NCBI RefSeq assembly: GCF_000236905.1
Contig: NC_016521.1
Coordinates: 558,001 to 622,000, forward strand
Length of the DNA: 64,000 nucleotides
Direction of reading: 5' to 3'
Source of the DNA: Tetrapisispora phaffii CBS 4417
Taxonomy: Eukaryota > Ascomycota > Saccharomycetes > Saccharomycetales > Saccharomycetaceae
In this document: in pieces, positions 1-9,698 of the stretch
How the letters are laid out: every line of letters starts with the position of its first letter
How positions within the stretch are numbered: the stretch's first letter is position 1
Program-made: the position numbers and the translations under genes
Notes under the pieces: generated by a model
The model's input: only the letters and a program-made list of their open reading frames with translations
The model's database searches: none
What the model was told of the DNA's origin: nothing

Positions 1-1537
1 CATTAATTATCCCATCAGCATCTACATCAAAGGTGACAAAAATTTGTGGTTTTCCTTTTAACATAGGGGGTATACCTTTCAATACAAAATCGCCAATAAG
101 TTTATTGTCTCGTACTAGCCCCCTCTCGCCTTGATAAACCTTGAAAAGAACAGAAGTTTGTCCATCAACACCAGTGCTGAATACTTCAGTCTTTTTTGCT
201 GGAACTGTAGTGTTACGTGGTATTAATGGAGAAAAAGCGCCGCCAAATGTCTCAATACCTAAAGATAATGGAGTAACATCTAATAACAACACATTTTTAA
301 TTTCACCGGATAATACACCACCTTGGATTGCTGCACCTAATGCAACTGTTTCATCAGGGTTGACAGTTGTGGTTGGCTTTTTGTTAAAAAGCTGTTCTAC
401 AATCTTTCTGATCTTTGGCATTCTTGTCATACCTCCTACTAAAATAATATCATCAATATCTTCAGGATCTATATCAGCATCTTTTAATGCTTTTTTCACT
501 GGATTGATTGTTCTATTTATTAAATGTAATGTCATGTCGTCTAATTCTCTTTCTTTTAACGTTTTTAGGAAGTGCTTATTCCTTGTAATAAAAGGAATGG
601 AAATTTCAGTTTCAGTTACATGAGATAAAGCAATCTTGGCCTTTTCTGCAGCAACTTTTACTCTCTGAATTACTTCATTGTTGTTTAAAAGATTGTTTTT
701 ATTTATTTCAGGATTCTCTTTAACGAATGAATCTATAATATAATTCACTACGACATTATCAAAATCTTCACCCCCAAGATGAGTATCACCATTAGTTGCT
801 CTAACTTCAAAAACTCCATCCTCGATATCTAAAATGGATATGTCAAAAGTCCCTCCACCTAAATCATATACTGCGATAATACCTGAATTACTCTTATCAT
901 CCATACCGAAGCTTAATGCAGCTGCAGTCGGTTCATTAATAACTCTCAAAACCTTTAAACCTGCTAACTTACCTGCATCTTTTGTAGCTTGTCTTTGAGA
1001 GTCATTAAAATATGCAGGAACTGTTATGACTGCTTTGTCTATTTTTTCATTTAGATAATCTTGCGCTTGTTTCTTCAAATGATCTAAAATATAAGATCCT
1101 ATTTCACTAGGTGACTTCACATTTCCATCTGTTGTGCATAGATAAGCCTGACCATTATCAGGAGATGGGACAATTTTGAATGGCATGATCTCTATATCTA
1201 ACTTTACCTCACTTGAGTCGAAATGACGACCGATCAACCTCTTAGTTGCATAAAATGTGTTCATAGGATTGATGCTGGCTTGTCTTTTGGCAGCTTCACC
1301 GACAATCCACTTTTTATCCTTGCCAAAAGCAACTACCGAAGGTGTCGTTCTATTTCCTTCATTATTTTCTATAATCTCCACTGAATTCTTATTATTTGAA
1401 TCTTTAATGTAAGCAATGGCACTATTCGTTGTTCCCAAATCGATACCAACGACTTTTGTGCTGGAATAACGAGCACTAACCAACCTTGCAACGTTGTATC
1501 CATGGGTTGGCCTTAGCACATTCCTTAATCTCAACAT
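1..1537 (-). CDS. SSQ1: Mitochondrial Hsp70 for Fe-S cluster biogenesis, Ssq1 (C-terminus cut by window edge)
   Basis: Read on the minus strand from the ATG at 1537-1535, this gives about 512 codons before running off position 1. The first ~25 residues are Arg/Ser-rich without acids, which fits a mitochondrial presequence. The Hsp70 ATPase domain follows: phosphate loop GIDLGTTNSA at residues 31-40, then DLGGGTFD and GGMTRMPK. The linker VLLLDVTPLSLGIETFGG leads into the substrate-binding domain, which is cut off. Several stretches (AYIKDSNNK, NEPTAAALSFGMDDK, FSTGVDGQ, GERGLVRDNK) resemble Ssq1 rather than the general import motor Ssc1. Ssq1 works with the J-protein Jac1 to hand Fe-S clusters off the scaffold Isu1 in the matrix. 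It is divergent from SLT2 (651 bp between starts). SSQ1 is not a neighbour of SLT2 in S. cerevisiae, so this junction is probably a rearrangement. Confidence 0.92.
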   Translation of the reverse strand, partial: MLRLRNVLRPTHGYNVARLVSARYSSTKVVGIDLGTTNSAIAYIKDSNNKNSVEIIENNEGNRTTPSVVAFGKDKKWIVGEAAKRQASINPMNTFYATKRLIGRHFDSSEVKLDIEIMPFKIVPSPDNGQAYLCTTDGNVKSPSEIGSYILDHLKKQAQDYLNEKIDKAVITVPAYFNDSQRQATKDAGKLAGLKVLRVINEPTAAALSFGMDDKSNSGIIAVYDLGGGTFDISILDIEDGVFEVRATNGDTHLGGEDFDNVVVNYIIDSFVKENPEINKNNLLNNNEVIQRVKVAAEKAKIALSHVTETEISIPFITRNKHFLKTLKERELDDMTLHLINRTINPVKKALKDADIDPEDIDDIILVGGMTRMPKIRKIVEQLFNKKPTTTVNPDETVALGAAIQGGVLSGEIKNVLLLDVTPLSLGIETFGGAFSPLIPRNTTVPAKKTEVFSTGVDGQTSVLFKVYQGERGLVRDNKLIGDFVLKGIPPMLKGKPQIFVTFDVDADGIIN

Positions 1538-2188
1538 TCTGCAATAAGGGAGGTATACGTCTATATTCTATATTTTTAAGACGAATATAATTGTTGTTGT
1601 ATTCCTAAATAGTAGTAGTGGATATATTCAATTATAACCCAATTATTTAATCAATAATTCTACGTGAATTTTTAAATTCACAAACTATATGTATATAATA
1701 AAAGTCACTAGCAGATATTTTATTCTGACATAATAGCATTATTAATATCAATTTAAACATTAGGATTAAATTTAATGTTTGTTTCATTTGAGGTTACCAC
1801 AGGTTAACTCTGAATTCAACGTTGTGATTAAAATGACTTCTAAATTTAGGATGTAATTTTTCACAACTTTTCATATTTCGTAGAAATTACAATTCTTGTA
1901 GTTCCGAAATTGTTAAAAGATCGAGCTTTAAAATATTTTATTATGTGTAAGCTTTTAATGATTTGATGAACTGGTAAGTATATATATATATATGTTGTAA
2001 ATTATTCTATTTTGTCTCTTCTTGGGAAGTTGTTAATTGCATTAAAATCTTGAAACTAGTGTATCGATTTTGAAACTTATAAAAGTATTACCAAATAATA
2101 ATAATAATAATACATATATATAGATATATGTTAATATATATTAAGGATTTAACCCAGTTTGATTCTCAAATAAATAGACTACACAAAA
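1538..2188. other. Divergent intergenic region SSQ1/SLT2
   Basis: AT-rich spacer of 651 bp serving both promoters. It holds short (TA)n and (AAT)n runs, the latter at about 2093-2111. No RNA gene or third ORF was seen. Confidence 0.7.
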
Positions 2189-3592
2189 ATGAACAATATT
2201 GCTATTAAGAGACATACCTTTAAGGTTTTCAACCAGGATTTTACTGTCGATAAAAGATTTGAACTGATCAAAGAGATTGGACATGGTGCTTATGGTGTCG
2301 TATGCTCGGCTAGGTTTATAGAGGCTACAGAAGACACAACTGTTGCCATTAAGAAAGTTACAAACATTTTTTCAAAAACCCTACTTTGTAAAAGATCGTT
2401 ACGTGAATTGAAATTATTGAGGCATTTCAGAGGCCATAAAAATATCACTTGTCTTTATGACTTAGATATTGTGTTTAATTCAAAGACCGGTGAATTCAAC
2501 GGTTTGTATCTTTATGAAGAATTGATGGAATGTGATCTATATCAGATTATTAAATCAGGACAACCTTTAACTGATGCACATTACCAAAGTTTTACATACC
2601 AGATATTATGTGGTCTAAAATATATACATTCAGCAGATGTGCTACATCGTGATTTAAAACCAGGTAATTTGTTAGTCAATGCTGACTGTCAATTAAAGAT
2701 TTGCGATTTTGGTTTAGCAAGAGGTTACTCTGAAAATCCAGTAGAAAATAATCAATTTTTAACTGAATATGTTGCCACCAGATGGTATAGAGCCCCAGAG
2801 ATTATGTTAAGTTATCAAGGTTACACGAGAGCCATTGATGTTTGGTCAACCGGTTGTATTTTGGCAGAATTTTTGGGTGGCAAACCAATTTTCAAAGGTA
2901 AAGATTACGTAAATCAACTAAACAGAATCTTACAAGTCTTGGGTACTCCACCAGATGAAACATTGAGGAGGATCGGTTCAAAGAATGTACAAGATTATAT
3001 ACATCAATTAGGTCACATTCCAAAAGTACCATTTTCTAACTTATACCCCCAAGCCAATCCAGATGCATTGGATTTATTAGAAAAGATGTTAGCATTTGAT
3101 CCCCAAGATAGAATTACAGTTAATGAAGCATTAGAACACCCATATTTATCTGTCTGGCATGACCCTTCTGATGAACCTATTTGTTTGGAAAAATTTGAAT
3201 TTAGTTTTGAAACAGTTAATGAAATGGATATGTTAAGAGAAATGGTAATTCAAGAAGTCCAAGACTTTAGAGAATTTGTAAGAAAACCATTAATTGAAGA
3301 AAATGAAAATGGCTTAGTCAATTCTCCTTCGCAATCACAACAATCTGAACAAGATATAATATCCAATGTTCAAATGCAGCAACAGTTAGATTCTGCATCA
3401 TCTAATAATATGGCCGGTGATTTCACTAGTGAACTGCAATCTAATAACTTACCTAAAACTCGCGATAATGATTTCCCACCTAGTCCACAAGAAAATAATA
3501 GATCAGCAATCACTAGTAATAATAATCAATTTAATGGTATTTTCGATCTAGAAAAGGAATTGGAATTTGGTCTGGATGGTAAATATTTATAA
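2189..3592 (+). CDS. SLT2: Cell wall integrity MAP kinase Slt2/Mpk1
   Basis: 467-residue MAP kinase. The glycine loop GHGAYGVV is at 31-38 and the catalytic Lys near 55. HRDLKPGN has its Asp at 155, DFG lies at 173-175, and the activation loop carries an intact TEY at 192-194. An intact TEY points to the true Slt2 and not the paralogue Kdx1/Mlp1, whose activation motif is altered. The C-terminal ~100 residues are Gln/Asn/Ser-rich and low complexity, shorter than the polyQ tail of S. cerevisiae Slt2 (484 residues). The known role is the terminal kinase of the Pkc1-Bck1-Mkk1/2 cascade, acting on Rlm1 and SBF. It is followed 230 bp later by the convergent VMA16, as in the chr VIII order with intervening genes missing. 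Confidence 0.95.
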   Translation: MNNIAIKRHTFKVFNQDFTVDKRFELIKEIGHGAYGVVCSARFIEATEDTTVAIKKVTNIFSKTLLCKRSLRELKLLRHFRGHKNITCLYDLDIVFNSKTGEFNGLYLYEELMECDLYQIIKSGQPLTDAHYQSFTYQILCGLKYIHSADVLHRDLKPGNLLVNADCQLKICDFGLARGYSENPVENNQFLTEYVATRWYRAPEIMLSYQGYTRAIDVWSTGCILAEFLGGKPIFKGKDYVNQLNRILQVLGTPPDETLRRIGSKNVQDYIHQLGHIPKVPFSNLYPQANPDALDLLEKMLAFDPQDRITVNEALEHPYLSVWHDPSDEPICLEKFEFSFETVNEMDMLREMVIQEVQDFREFVRKPLIEENENGLVNSPSQSQQSEQDIISNVQMQQQLDSASSNNMAGDFTSELQSNNLPKTRDNDFPPSPQENNRSAITSNNNQFNGIFDLEKELEFGLDGKYL

Positions 3593-3823
3593 TATCATAA
3601 GGAATGATTTATATAATGGATTCCTTTAAGATAATTTATATAGATATATATAAAGGAAATGGTATAATAATGTTAACGTTTAAAACTCCCTTTAAATCGA
3701 TATGAATTCCTTTCTCTTGATTTGACCTTAGAAAGCATTAAAGAATATATCTTGATATATATGTATATGATATATTATCGGTCCTTATTTCTATAATCCT
3801 ATTTTTAAAAAATATTTAGTCAA

Positions 3824-4483
3824 CTATTGGAAATCAACGGCCTTACCTGCCATTAATAGACCAACAATCAAACCAAGTAAACCTAAAATAGAACCAAAAA
3901 TTTCAATGACTAAAATTTTTACAAATAATGCAGAATCGGCAGCATCTGAGATGGCGGCAGTTGCACCTGTAATACCAACTGCGACACCACAAATCAAATT
4001 AGACATACCGACAGTTAATCCAGCCCAGAATAGTGAGTAACCTGTATATAAATTTGATTTAGAAAACATAGTTTCAGGAGAAGCAACGGTAAGTTTTGAA
4101 GAAAAGACAATGGCTATAATTAAACCGTAAATAGCCACGACTTCACAAAAAATAATCGATATTAAATTTTTAGTTGTAATTCTTGGAGCACGCACACCTG
4201 CACCTATTATAGAAGAACCTGTAATAAAGATACCCCAAGCGGCACCTACTACACTTAACCCAATACAGGCAGCGATACCTAAATTGGCCCACATGTATGG
4301 AGAAGATTTTAGTAGAAATTTACCAATGTTGATATCTGTACCATGACCAGTAAATAATTTGTATAAAACGTAGACAACTATAACAGTTAGAATGATGTAA
4401 TATAGAAATTTAGACCATGAAAAGTAGTTAAAGATATCATCATCATCTTTTGTATTTTCTTTGTAAGTAGCTGTTGATGACAT
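3824..4483 (-). CDS. VMA16: V-ATPase V0 proteolipid subunit c''
   Basis: 219-residue, highly hydrophobic protein with five predicted membrane helices. An N-terminal acidic tail (KDDDD) precedes the first helix, and proteolipid repeats rich in Gly/Ala follow. The proton-carrying Glu sits in [11 protein letters not shown] at about residue 114 (Glu108 in the 213-residue yeast Vma16/Ppa1). Subunit c'' sits in the rotating proteolipid ring of the vacuolar H+-ATPase and carries protons across the vacuole and Golgi membranes. The minus-strand orientation relative to SLT2 and MAS2 matches YHR026W with the block inverted, except that the THR1-equivalent neighbour is absent. Distinguished from Vma3 and Vma11 (160-164 residues) by length and the extra N-terminal helix. 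Confidence 0.95.
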   Translation of the reverse strand: MSSTATYKENTKDDDDIFNYFSWSKFLYYIILTVIVVYVLYKLFTGHGTDINIGKFLLKSSPYMWANLGIAACIGLSVVGAAWGIFITGSSIIGAGVRAPRITTKNLISIIFCEVVAIYGLIIAIVFSSKLTVASPETMFSKSNLYTGYSLFWAGLTVGMSNLICGVAVGITGATAAISDAADSALFVKILVIEIFGSILGLLGLIVGLLMAGKAVDFQ

Positions 4484-5031
4484 TGTTTCAATTATATGTT
4501 TTTTTGATGAAGGTTATTTAGTAATTACAGGACGTTGAAATAATAATTGGATATTTAATTTGATCTGTAATGATGTCTTTTTTTATCTTTATTTTGTAAT
4601 TGAATACTAAAACAATAAAATCTAAACTATGAAACTCAATTTCTTGTTGCTATGAATATTCCGTTATATATTTTAAATCGATTAGATTTCAATTGCTCTG
4701 CAAATAAAATAATAAAATATATGTGTATTAAAATATAGATGATCACCTGTATCGTTTATGTTACAATCAAATATTATGAATTTCTTCTAATGCAGTTTGA
4801 GTGAATAAAATGTAAAATTTCCTGTGGTGCCTTTTTATCTCTTTGGAAAATTTAATCAATATTGTCTAATAAAGTGGTTTAATAGAACCTTAAGGATATC
4901 TTATAACTTGTTCAATGAATAAATCTTAAACATTAAAGTACCTAAATTAACAGTTGCCTTTTCTTACTAGCATATATTATGTTTCAATTTTGACATTGTT
5001 AAATATTGCAACAAAAAAGAATGTACAACTT

Positions 5032-5038
5032 CGGGTAA
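5032..5038 (+). promoter_or_regulatory. Reb1 core site
   Basis: CGGGTAA, the core recognised by the general regulatory factor Reb1, lies 530 bp upstream of MAS2 and 550 bp upstream of VMA16. A 7-bp match is suggestive only. Confidence 0.4.
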
Positions 5039-5520
5039 CCTTTTATAGAAATAAACGATTTAAAGCTTATTTTACCAAAGGATATTATATTTAGAGTTTA
5101 ATTTGTTGAATAAACCATTCTAGAATATACATCTTTACGATTTGGATTTCAAGGATATTATAGAAACCAGATAACTAACATACTATTTCTATAATATTTA
5201 TTTGGATACTATTAACTAATTAGGCAATTGTAAATTTAAGACTATTTAAAATGCACCTTAAAAATGTAGAATCAGTCACTGGAAACGATAGATTCGACAG
5301 ACATTGTTCTTTGTAAAGGTGGATACCCTATTGTAAGTTGAACAAAGAGCCTGGCCAAAAGTTAAATATATAAAATTGGTACTTTTAATATTCTCACGGT
5401 GTTGTTATAATAAATAAGAGTTTTATTAAAAGTTACTTCTCATATATAAATAGGAGAGTAAATTTGAACAGGGAAAGCATTGACAAGATATCCCCGGAGC
5501 GGAAGAGGATAATAATCGAG

Positions 5521-5541
5521 ATATATATATATATATATATT
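5521..5541. repeat. (AT)n microsatellite
   Basis: About ten uninterrupted AT dinucleotides ending ~28 bp before the MAS2 ATG, so probably in its core promoter or leader. Confidence 0.85.
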
Positions 5542-5568
5542 ATTACTATATCATAGAAGAGTACTATA

Positions 5569-7047
5569 ATGTTTAAGACATCGGGTAGAAGAAGTGTTAT
5601 TAACACTTTGAGTAAAAGACTATATTCTCAATCGTCAAGTGATACGTTTCAATTCACTACTTTAAAAAATGGTATCCGTGTAGCTTCAAATAGCTTACCT
5701 AGTCATTTTAGCGCCCTGGGTCTTTATTTAGGTGCAGGTTCACGTTTTGAGTCAGACAATAGTTTAAAGGGATGCACACACATGATGGATAGGTTATCTT
5801 TTAAATCTACTGAGAATATTGAGGGGAGAACAATGGCCGAGACTTTAGAATTACTTGGTGGTAATTATCAGTGCACATCATCTAGAGAAACTATTATGTA
5901 TCAAGCTTCTGTCTTTAACCAAGACGTTGACAAGATGTTACATTTAATGGCCGAAACAGTTAGATATCCAAATATTACTGATTCAGAATTGAATGAACAG
6001 AAAGCTATCGTACAATATGAACTGGAGGAAATACAATTAAAACCTGACATGATTCTTCCTGAATTATTGCATATGGCGGCATATTCTAATAAGACATTGG
6101 GGAATCCATCATTATGCCCTCCTGAATTACTACCTTATTTATCAAAAGAAAATTTACGAAACTACAGAAACAAATTTTACATTCCAAAGAATACAGTTGC
6201 CGCATTTGTAGGTGTTCCGCATGAAAAAGCTATAGAATATGTTGAAACACATTTTGGTGATTGGAATTCGAGTACTTCAATCACGAAACAAGAGCCAGCA
6301 CATTATACTGGCGGTGAATTGAGCGTACCGTCAGGTCCTGTATATGGTGGTTTGCCCGAATTATATCATATTCAAATAGGCTTCGAAGGTTTGCCAATAG
6401 ACCATCCAGATATTTGTGCATTAGCTACTCTGCAAACACTGCTAGGTGGTGGTGGCTCATTTAGTGCGGGTGGTCCGGGGAAGGGAATGTATTCTCGTCT
6501 TTACACACACGTATTAAATCAATATTATTTTATTGAAAATTGTATCTCCTTTAACCATTCATACTCGGATTCAGGTATATTTGGTATATCTATATCATGT
6601 ATACCTGAAGCAGCAGAACAAGCAGTTGAGGTAATTGCACAGCAATTCCACAATACGTTTGCTAATGATAGATTGAAATTATCTCAAGAAGAAGTTGACC
6701 GAGCTAAGAATCAATTAAAATCATCCTTATTAATGAATTTAGAATCCAAGTTGGTTGAATTAGAAGATATGGGGAGACAAATACAAGCACAAGGTAAAAA
6801 GATTCCTTTAACAGAAATTATCAGAATGATTGAGGCATTAACCCCTGAAGATATCAGACGTGTAGCGGAAACTGTTTTCACTGGGAAAGTTAAAAATATT
6901 GGTGAAGGTACTGGTAAAGCAACAGTTGTGATAAAAGGTAAAAGAGAAGCATTTGGTGATGTAGAGTCCGTCTTAAGACGTTATGGACTTGGAAATTACC
7001 CTAAACTAAATCAGCCTTCTAAAGAATCAAAGAGAAGATTTTTTTAA
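5569..7047 (+). CDS. MAS2: Mitochondrial processing peptidase alpha subunit
   Basis: 492-residue M16-family protein (S. cerevisiae Mas2 is 482). A basic Ser/Arg-rich presequence comes first ([20 protein letters not shown]). The inverzincin position reads [12 protein letters not shown], so the metal-binding HxxEH of the catalytic beta subunit is absent, as expected for alpha. The diagnostic glycine-rich loop that recognises presequences is intact at about residues 291-306 ([18 protein letters not shown]). Mas2 pairs with Mas1 in the matrix to remove import presequences. The orientation fits YHR024C in the inverted chr VIII block. Confidence 0.96.
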   Translation: MFKTSGRRSVINTLSKRLYSQSSSDTFQFTTLKNGIRVASNSLPSHFSALGLYLGAGSRFESDNSLKGCTHMMDRLSFKSTENIEGRTMAETLELLGGNYQCTSSRETIMYQASVFNQDVDKMLHLMAETVRYPNITDSELNEQKAIVQYELEEIQLKPDMILPELLHMAAYSNKTLGNPSLCPPELLPYLSKENLRNYRNKFYIPKNTVAAFVGVPHEKAIEYVETHFGDWNSSTSITKQEPAHYTGGELSVPSGPVYGGLPELYHIQIGFEGLPIDHPDICALATLQTLLGGGGSFSAGGPGKGMYSRLYTHVLNQYYFIENCISFNHSYSDSGIFGISISCIPEAAEQAVEVIAQQFHNTFANDRLKLSQEEVDRAKNQLKSSLLMNLESKLVELEDMGRQIQAQGKKIPLTEIIRMIEALTPEDIRRVAETVFTGKVKNIGEGTGKATVVIKGKREAFGDVESVLRRYGLGNYPKLNQPSKESKRRFF

Positions 7048-7611
7048 GCTCCATACATTAAGCATCGTAGATTTCCGTGTACTTGACATAAAATGATGAA
7101 TATTTGTAATATCAAGTAAACTTAAATTGTATGTAAATAAATATGATATGCTTGTAAATAAAATAATATATTACACCGATATGATTGCATTTGTGATTTG
7201 TAGCTTTTGGCAATATTGGAAAGTGGTCTAACCTATTTAACTATTCGTTCCCAAATTTTACTTTGGGAAGTAATTTTGGGGAAAGCAAACATAAAAATAA
7301 AACTTAACTTAGCTGGCACTATTAATAATTATATTAATAAATAGAAATTTTGACAGCATTCGTCAAGCAAGCCTACATATATATATACAGCCAAAATACA
7401 TGTAGCAAGCTAATAACAAATAAGTTGGTATAAATAACATAACTTGGACATAAAAATTGTTATATATTTTTTGTTTTACTAGGACACCTCATTTATAAAT
7501 GAAATTATAAAATGGCAGCATTTGTATCTATGTCAAATTACTTACATCCTGTATCGGACAAGTGAATGTAAAATGTGACATTTTGCAGAGCATGACTGTC
7601 TTTCACAATCA

Positions 7612-7624
7612 ACACCCAAACATT
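7612..7624 (+). promoter_or_regulatory. Rap1 site 1 of tandem pair
   Basis: ACACCCAAACATT fits the Rap1 consensus ACACCCRYACAYM closely. A second site follows 18 bp further on. Paired Rap1 sites are the hallmark of ribosomal protein promoters, so these probably drive RPS27 despite being ~750 bp from its ATG. Confidence 0.7.
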
Positions 7625-7641
7625 TTTTAATTCCCAAATTA

Positions 7642-7654
7642 TCACCCATACATC
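7642..7654 (+). promoter_or_regulatory. Rap1 site 2 of tandem pair
   Basis: TCACCCATACATC is a near-consensus Rap1 site in the same orientation as the first. A T-rich tract begins downstream, as in typical ribosomal-protein promoters. Confidence 0.7.
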
Positions 7655-7886
7655 ATAATACTTGAAACTTTTTCTCGCGTTGTCATTTTTTGGAAGAAAA
7701 CAATCAATTTGTTTCTCTTCGCGCGCAAAAAGAACTTTACTTTTTACTAGCGATATACTCAGAATTTTTTTAGATCATATAGTATATCTCGTGTTTTTTT
7801 TGCCTCTCAACAGCGCATTCTCTTTAAGCAACAGAAAAGTCATTCCCACTTAACCCATAGCAAGAGATAGGCAACCTAAATTTCAG

Positions 7887-8353
7887 GTAAGTAGCCTAAT
7901 GGGTTTTCTCTCTAGACAGTGTATTCTTTACTGGATATATGGTCAGTATCGTTCTAATTTCTGTGCAACTTCACAATTCTCTTACTAAGTTTCATTCTTC
8001 CACAGCGTAATAAATTATAATTTTAGGCAGAGACTAACTTTTGTCATCGCCTATTATCAAGTTTTAATATTTTTCTCTTTCTGAAATTTTCATTACCTGT
8101 TTCTAGTAGAATATTCAGAACTTTTCAATAGTCTGATAGCTGTAAAATACGAATCAATAGACATTTAGTATACAGTTACCAAGGTGTTGTCTAGTAAATT
8201 GGCAACTTTTCGTATCACTTTGTAATATTGAGTTTACAGTTTTATAAAGATTTTTATATAGTTTATTAGAAGTTTTAATCTGTTGTATATAAATAATATA
8301 GTTGTTTAATTTTTATAAATTACTTATTAACTACATTATTAATACCACAACAG
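7887..8353 (+). other. Candidate 5'UTR intron of RPS27
   Basis: A CAG/GTAAGT donor lies at 7887, a branch-like TATTAAC at 8325-8331, and an ACAG acceptor at 8353, just before the start codon. Removing it would shorten an otherwise ~500-nt leader to a usual length after Rap1 sites at 7612-7654. Inferred from motifs only; donor and branch each deviate by one base from the yeast consensus. Confidence 0.35.
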
Positions 8354-8373
8354 CACACAGATATAGTCCAAAA

Positions 8374-9389
8374 ATGGTATGTTATAGATATGAAAGATAG
8401 ATTAAGAAAACTGGTAATAATTAGCAGAAAAATGGTAATAATTAGCAGAAAAATGGAACCATGAGTTTTGAGATAGTAGAGGTTTTTATTTTAGAAATAT
8501 GTATGAACCTTATAGATATTAAATGAGAGTAAAATGTAATAAGGATATGTTAAATTGAGGTAATATGTTAAAGATTGAAATATTATTTTATTGATCTCGT
8601 GGAAGATATCATGGAAAATTAGCAAACTTGGAAGAAAAGCGTATAATAAATCTGATAGGTAGTAGAACTTCAATAACCAACTATATTGTCAAGCATGAAG
8701 CGGCTTTTGGAATGATATTACTATTTTTCTATACTATATGTTAAAGTGGAACTGCTATTATATTGAGCATGTTACATGTTTTGCATAAAAACTATTGAAA
8801 TGATCATATAAGAACAGTATGAGATAAATGAGCGCATAAACTATATTGATGAGAACATTTATTTATATATTTTTTATCGTCATCATTTGTTAATTAAATT
8901 TGGTTATCTTTGAAGTTCTTTTTATATTATTTGAATTGCGTCTATTCGCCGTTATGGAATAGCCTTATATTAAGACTACTATTATTTGAATTGCTTATAC
9001 CATCAAAAAATTTCATGCATTTTTACTATTAGTTATTATTACCATTGGTCGAAGTTAAGTTTATTTTACTAACATTTTTATTTTTCTACGTTGATCCTAA
9101 CTTATCAAGTTAACTTCAATTTACTAAATATCTTTTATTACAGGTTTTAGTTCAAGATTTATTGCACCCAAGCGCTACCTCTGAAGCTAGAAAGCACAAG
9201 TTAAAGACTTTAGTTCAAGCTCCAAGATCTTACTTCTTGGATGTTAAATGCCCAGGTTGTTTAAACATCACCACTGTTTTCTCCCACGCTCAAACCGCTG
9301 TTACTTGTGAATCATGTTCTACCGTTTTGTGTACTCCAACTGGTGGTAAAGCTAAATTATCTGAAGGTACTTCTTTCAGAAGAAAGTAA
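8374..9389 (+). CDS. RPS27A: 40S ribosomal protein eS27 (spliced: 8374-8376 joined to 9144-9389)
   Basis: Exon 1 is the ATG alone (8374-8376), followed directly by the donor GTATGT. Exon 2 starts at 9144 and gives an 82-residue protein beginning [20 protein letters not shown], the length and start of yeast eS27. The C4 zinc motif (CPGC...CESC) and the conserved tail [13 protein letters not shown] are intact. In S. cerevisiae, RPS27A and RPS27B also have the intron directly after the ATG. The protein is a small-subunit component placed at the platform. The neighbour RSM22 matches the YKL156W-YKL155C pair, and MAS2 on the other side matches the YHR021C region, so the A/B assignment is arbitrary. 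Confidence 0.95.
8377..9143 (+). other. RPS27 spliceosomal intron
   Basis: 767-nt intron with consensus donor GTATGT (8377-8382), perfect branch site TACTAAC (9067-9073), and acceptor CAG ending at 9143, 70 nt after the branch. It is longer than I expect for the S. cerevisiae RPS27 introns. A 21-bp tandem duplication lies near its 5' end. No convincing intronic snoRNA was found. Confidence 0.93.
8412..8456 (+). repeat. 21-bp tandem duplication inside the RPS27 intron
   Basis: The unit TGGTAATAATTAGCAGAAAA plus one more A occurs twice in direct tandem (8412-8432, 8433-8453), with the start of a third copy. Copies are identical, which suggests a recent slippage or duplication event. Confidence 0.85.
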
Positions 9390-9698
9390 ACCATTTTAAG
9401 CATATAGAAGATTTTTTATTCACATCTCATTATAAATTTATCTCTTATATAGCCTTTAAAATTGATGTATATTTTATAATTTATTGGTTTACCATTTTTT
9501 AATTAAACAATAAATAAAACATATTAAAAAAACTATTTTTTTAAATATATACATTTCTATCTACGTAATATTAACAAGTTATTCTACAATATATTTATAT
9601 GTGAATATGTATGAGTTTTTATTTCAAAGTGAACGGTTTCTAGTCACTGACACTTTGGTATTGCTCGTGAATCGGTTTGAAGTTCATTAATAAACATA
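9390..9698. other. Convergent intergenic region RPS27/RSM22
   Basis: 309 bp of AT-rich 3' flank shared by two convergent genes. Nothing else seen. Confidence 0.7.

Larger units (their letters stand above)
4484..5568. other. Divergent intergenic region VMA16/MAS2
   Basis: 1085 bp without a supported gene. S. cerevisiae has THR1 in the equivalent position (YHR025W); I see no recognisable remnant. It contains one Reb1 core (5032-5038) and an (AT)n tract (5521-5541) just before MAS2. Confidence 0.65.
7048..8373 (+). other. Long RPS27 upstream region
   Basis: 1326 bp between MAS2 and the RPS27 start codon. It contains a tandem Rap1 pair (7612-7654), a T-rich stretch after it, and a candidate 5'-untranslated intron (7887-8353). 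A 63-codon frame at 7662-7853 begins with TTG and is not credible as a gene. Confidence 0.6.

Noticed and set aside
7662..7853. 63-codon frame upstream of RPS27
   Set aside because: TTG start, directly after the Rap1 pair in the T-rich promoter; no protein similarity.
8881..8894. Minus-strand ATGATGA in the RPS27 intron as a snoRNA box C
   Set aside because: No box D (CTGA) or terminal stem at a suitable distance.
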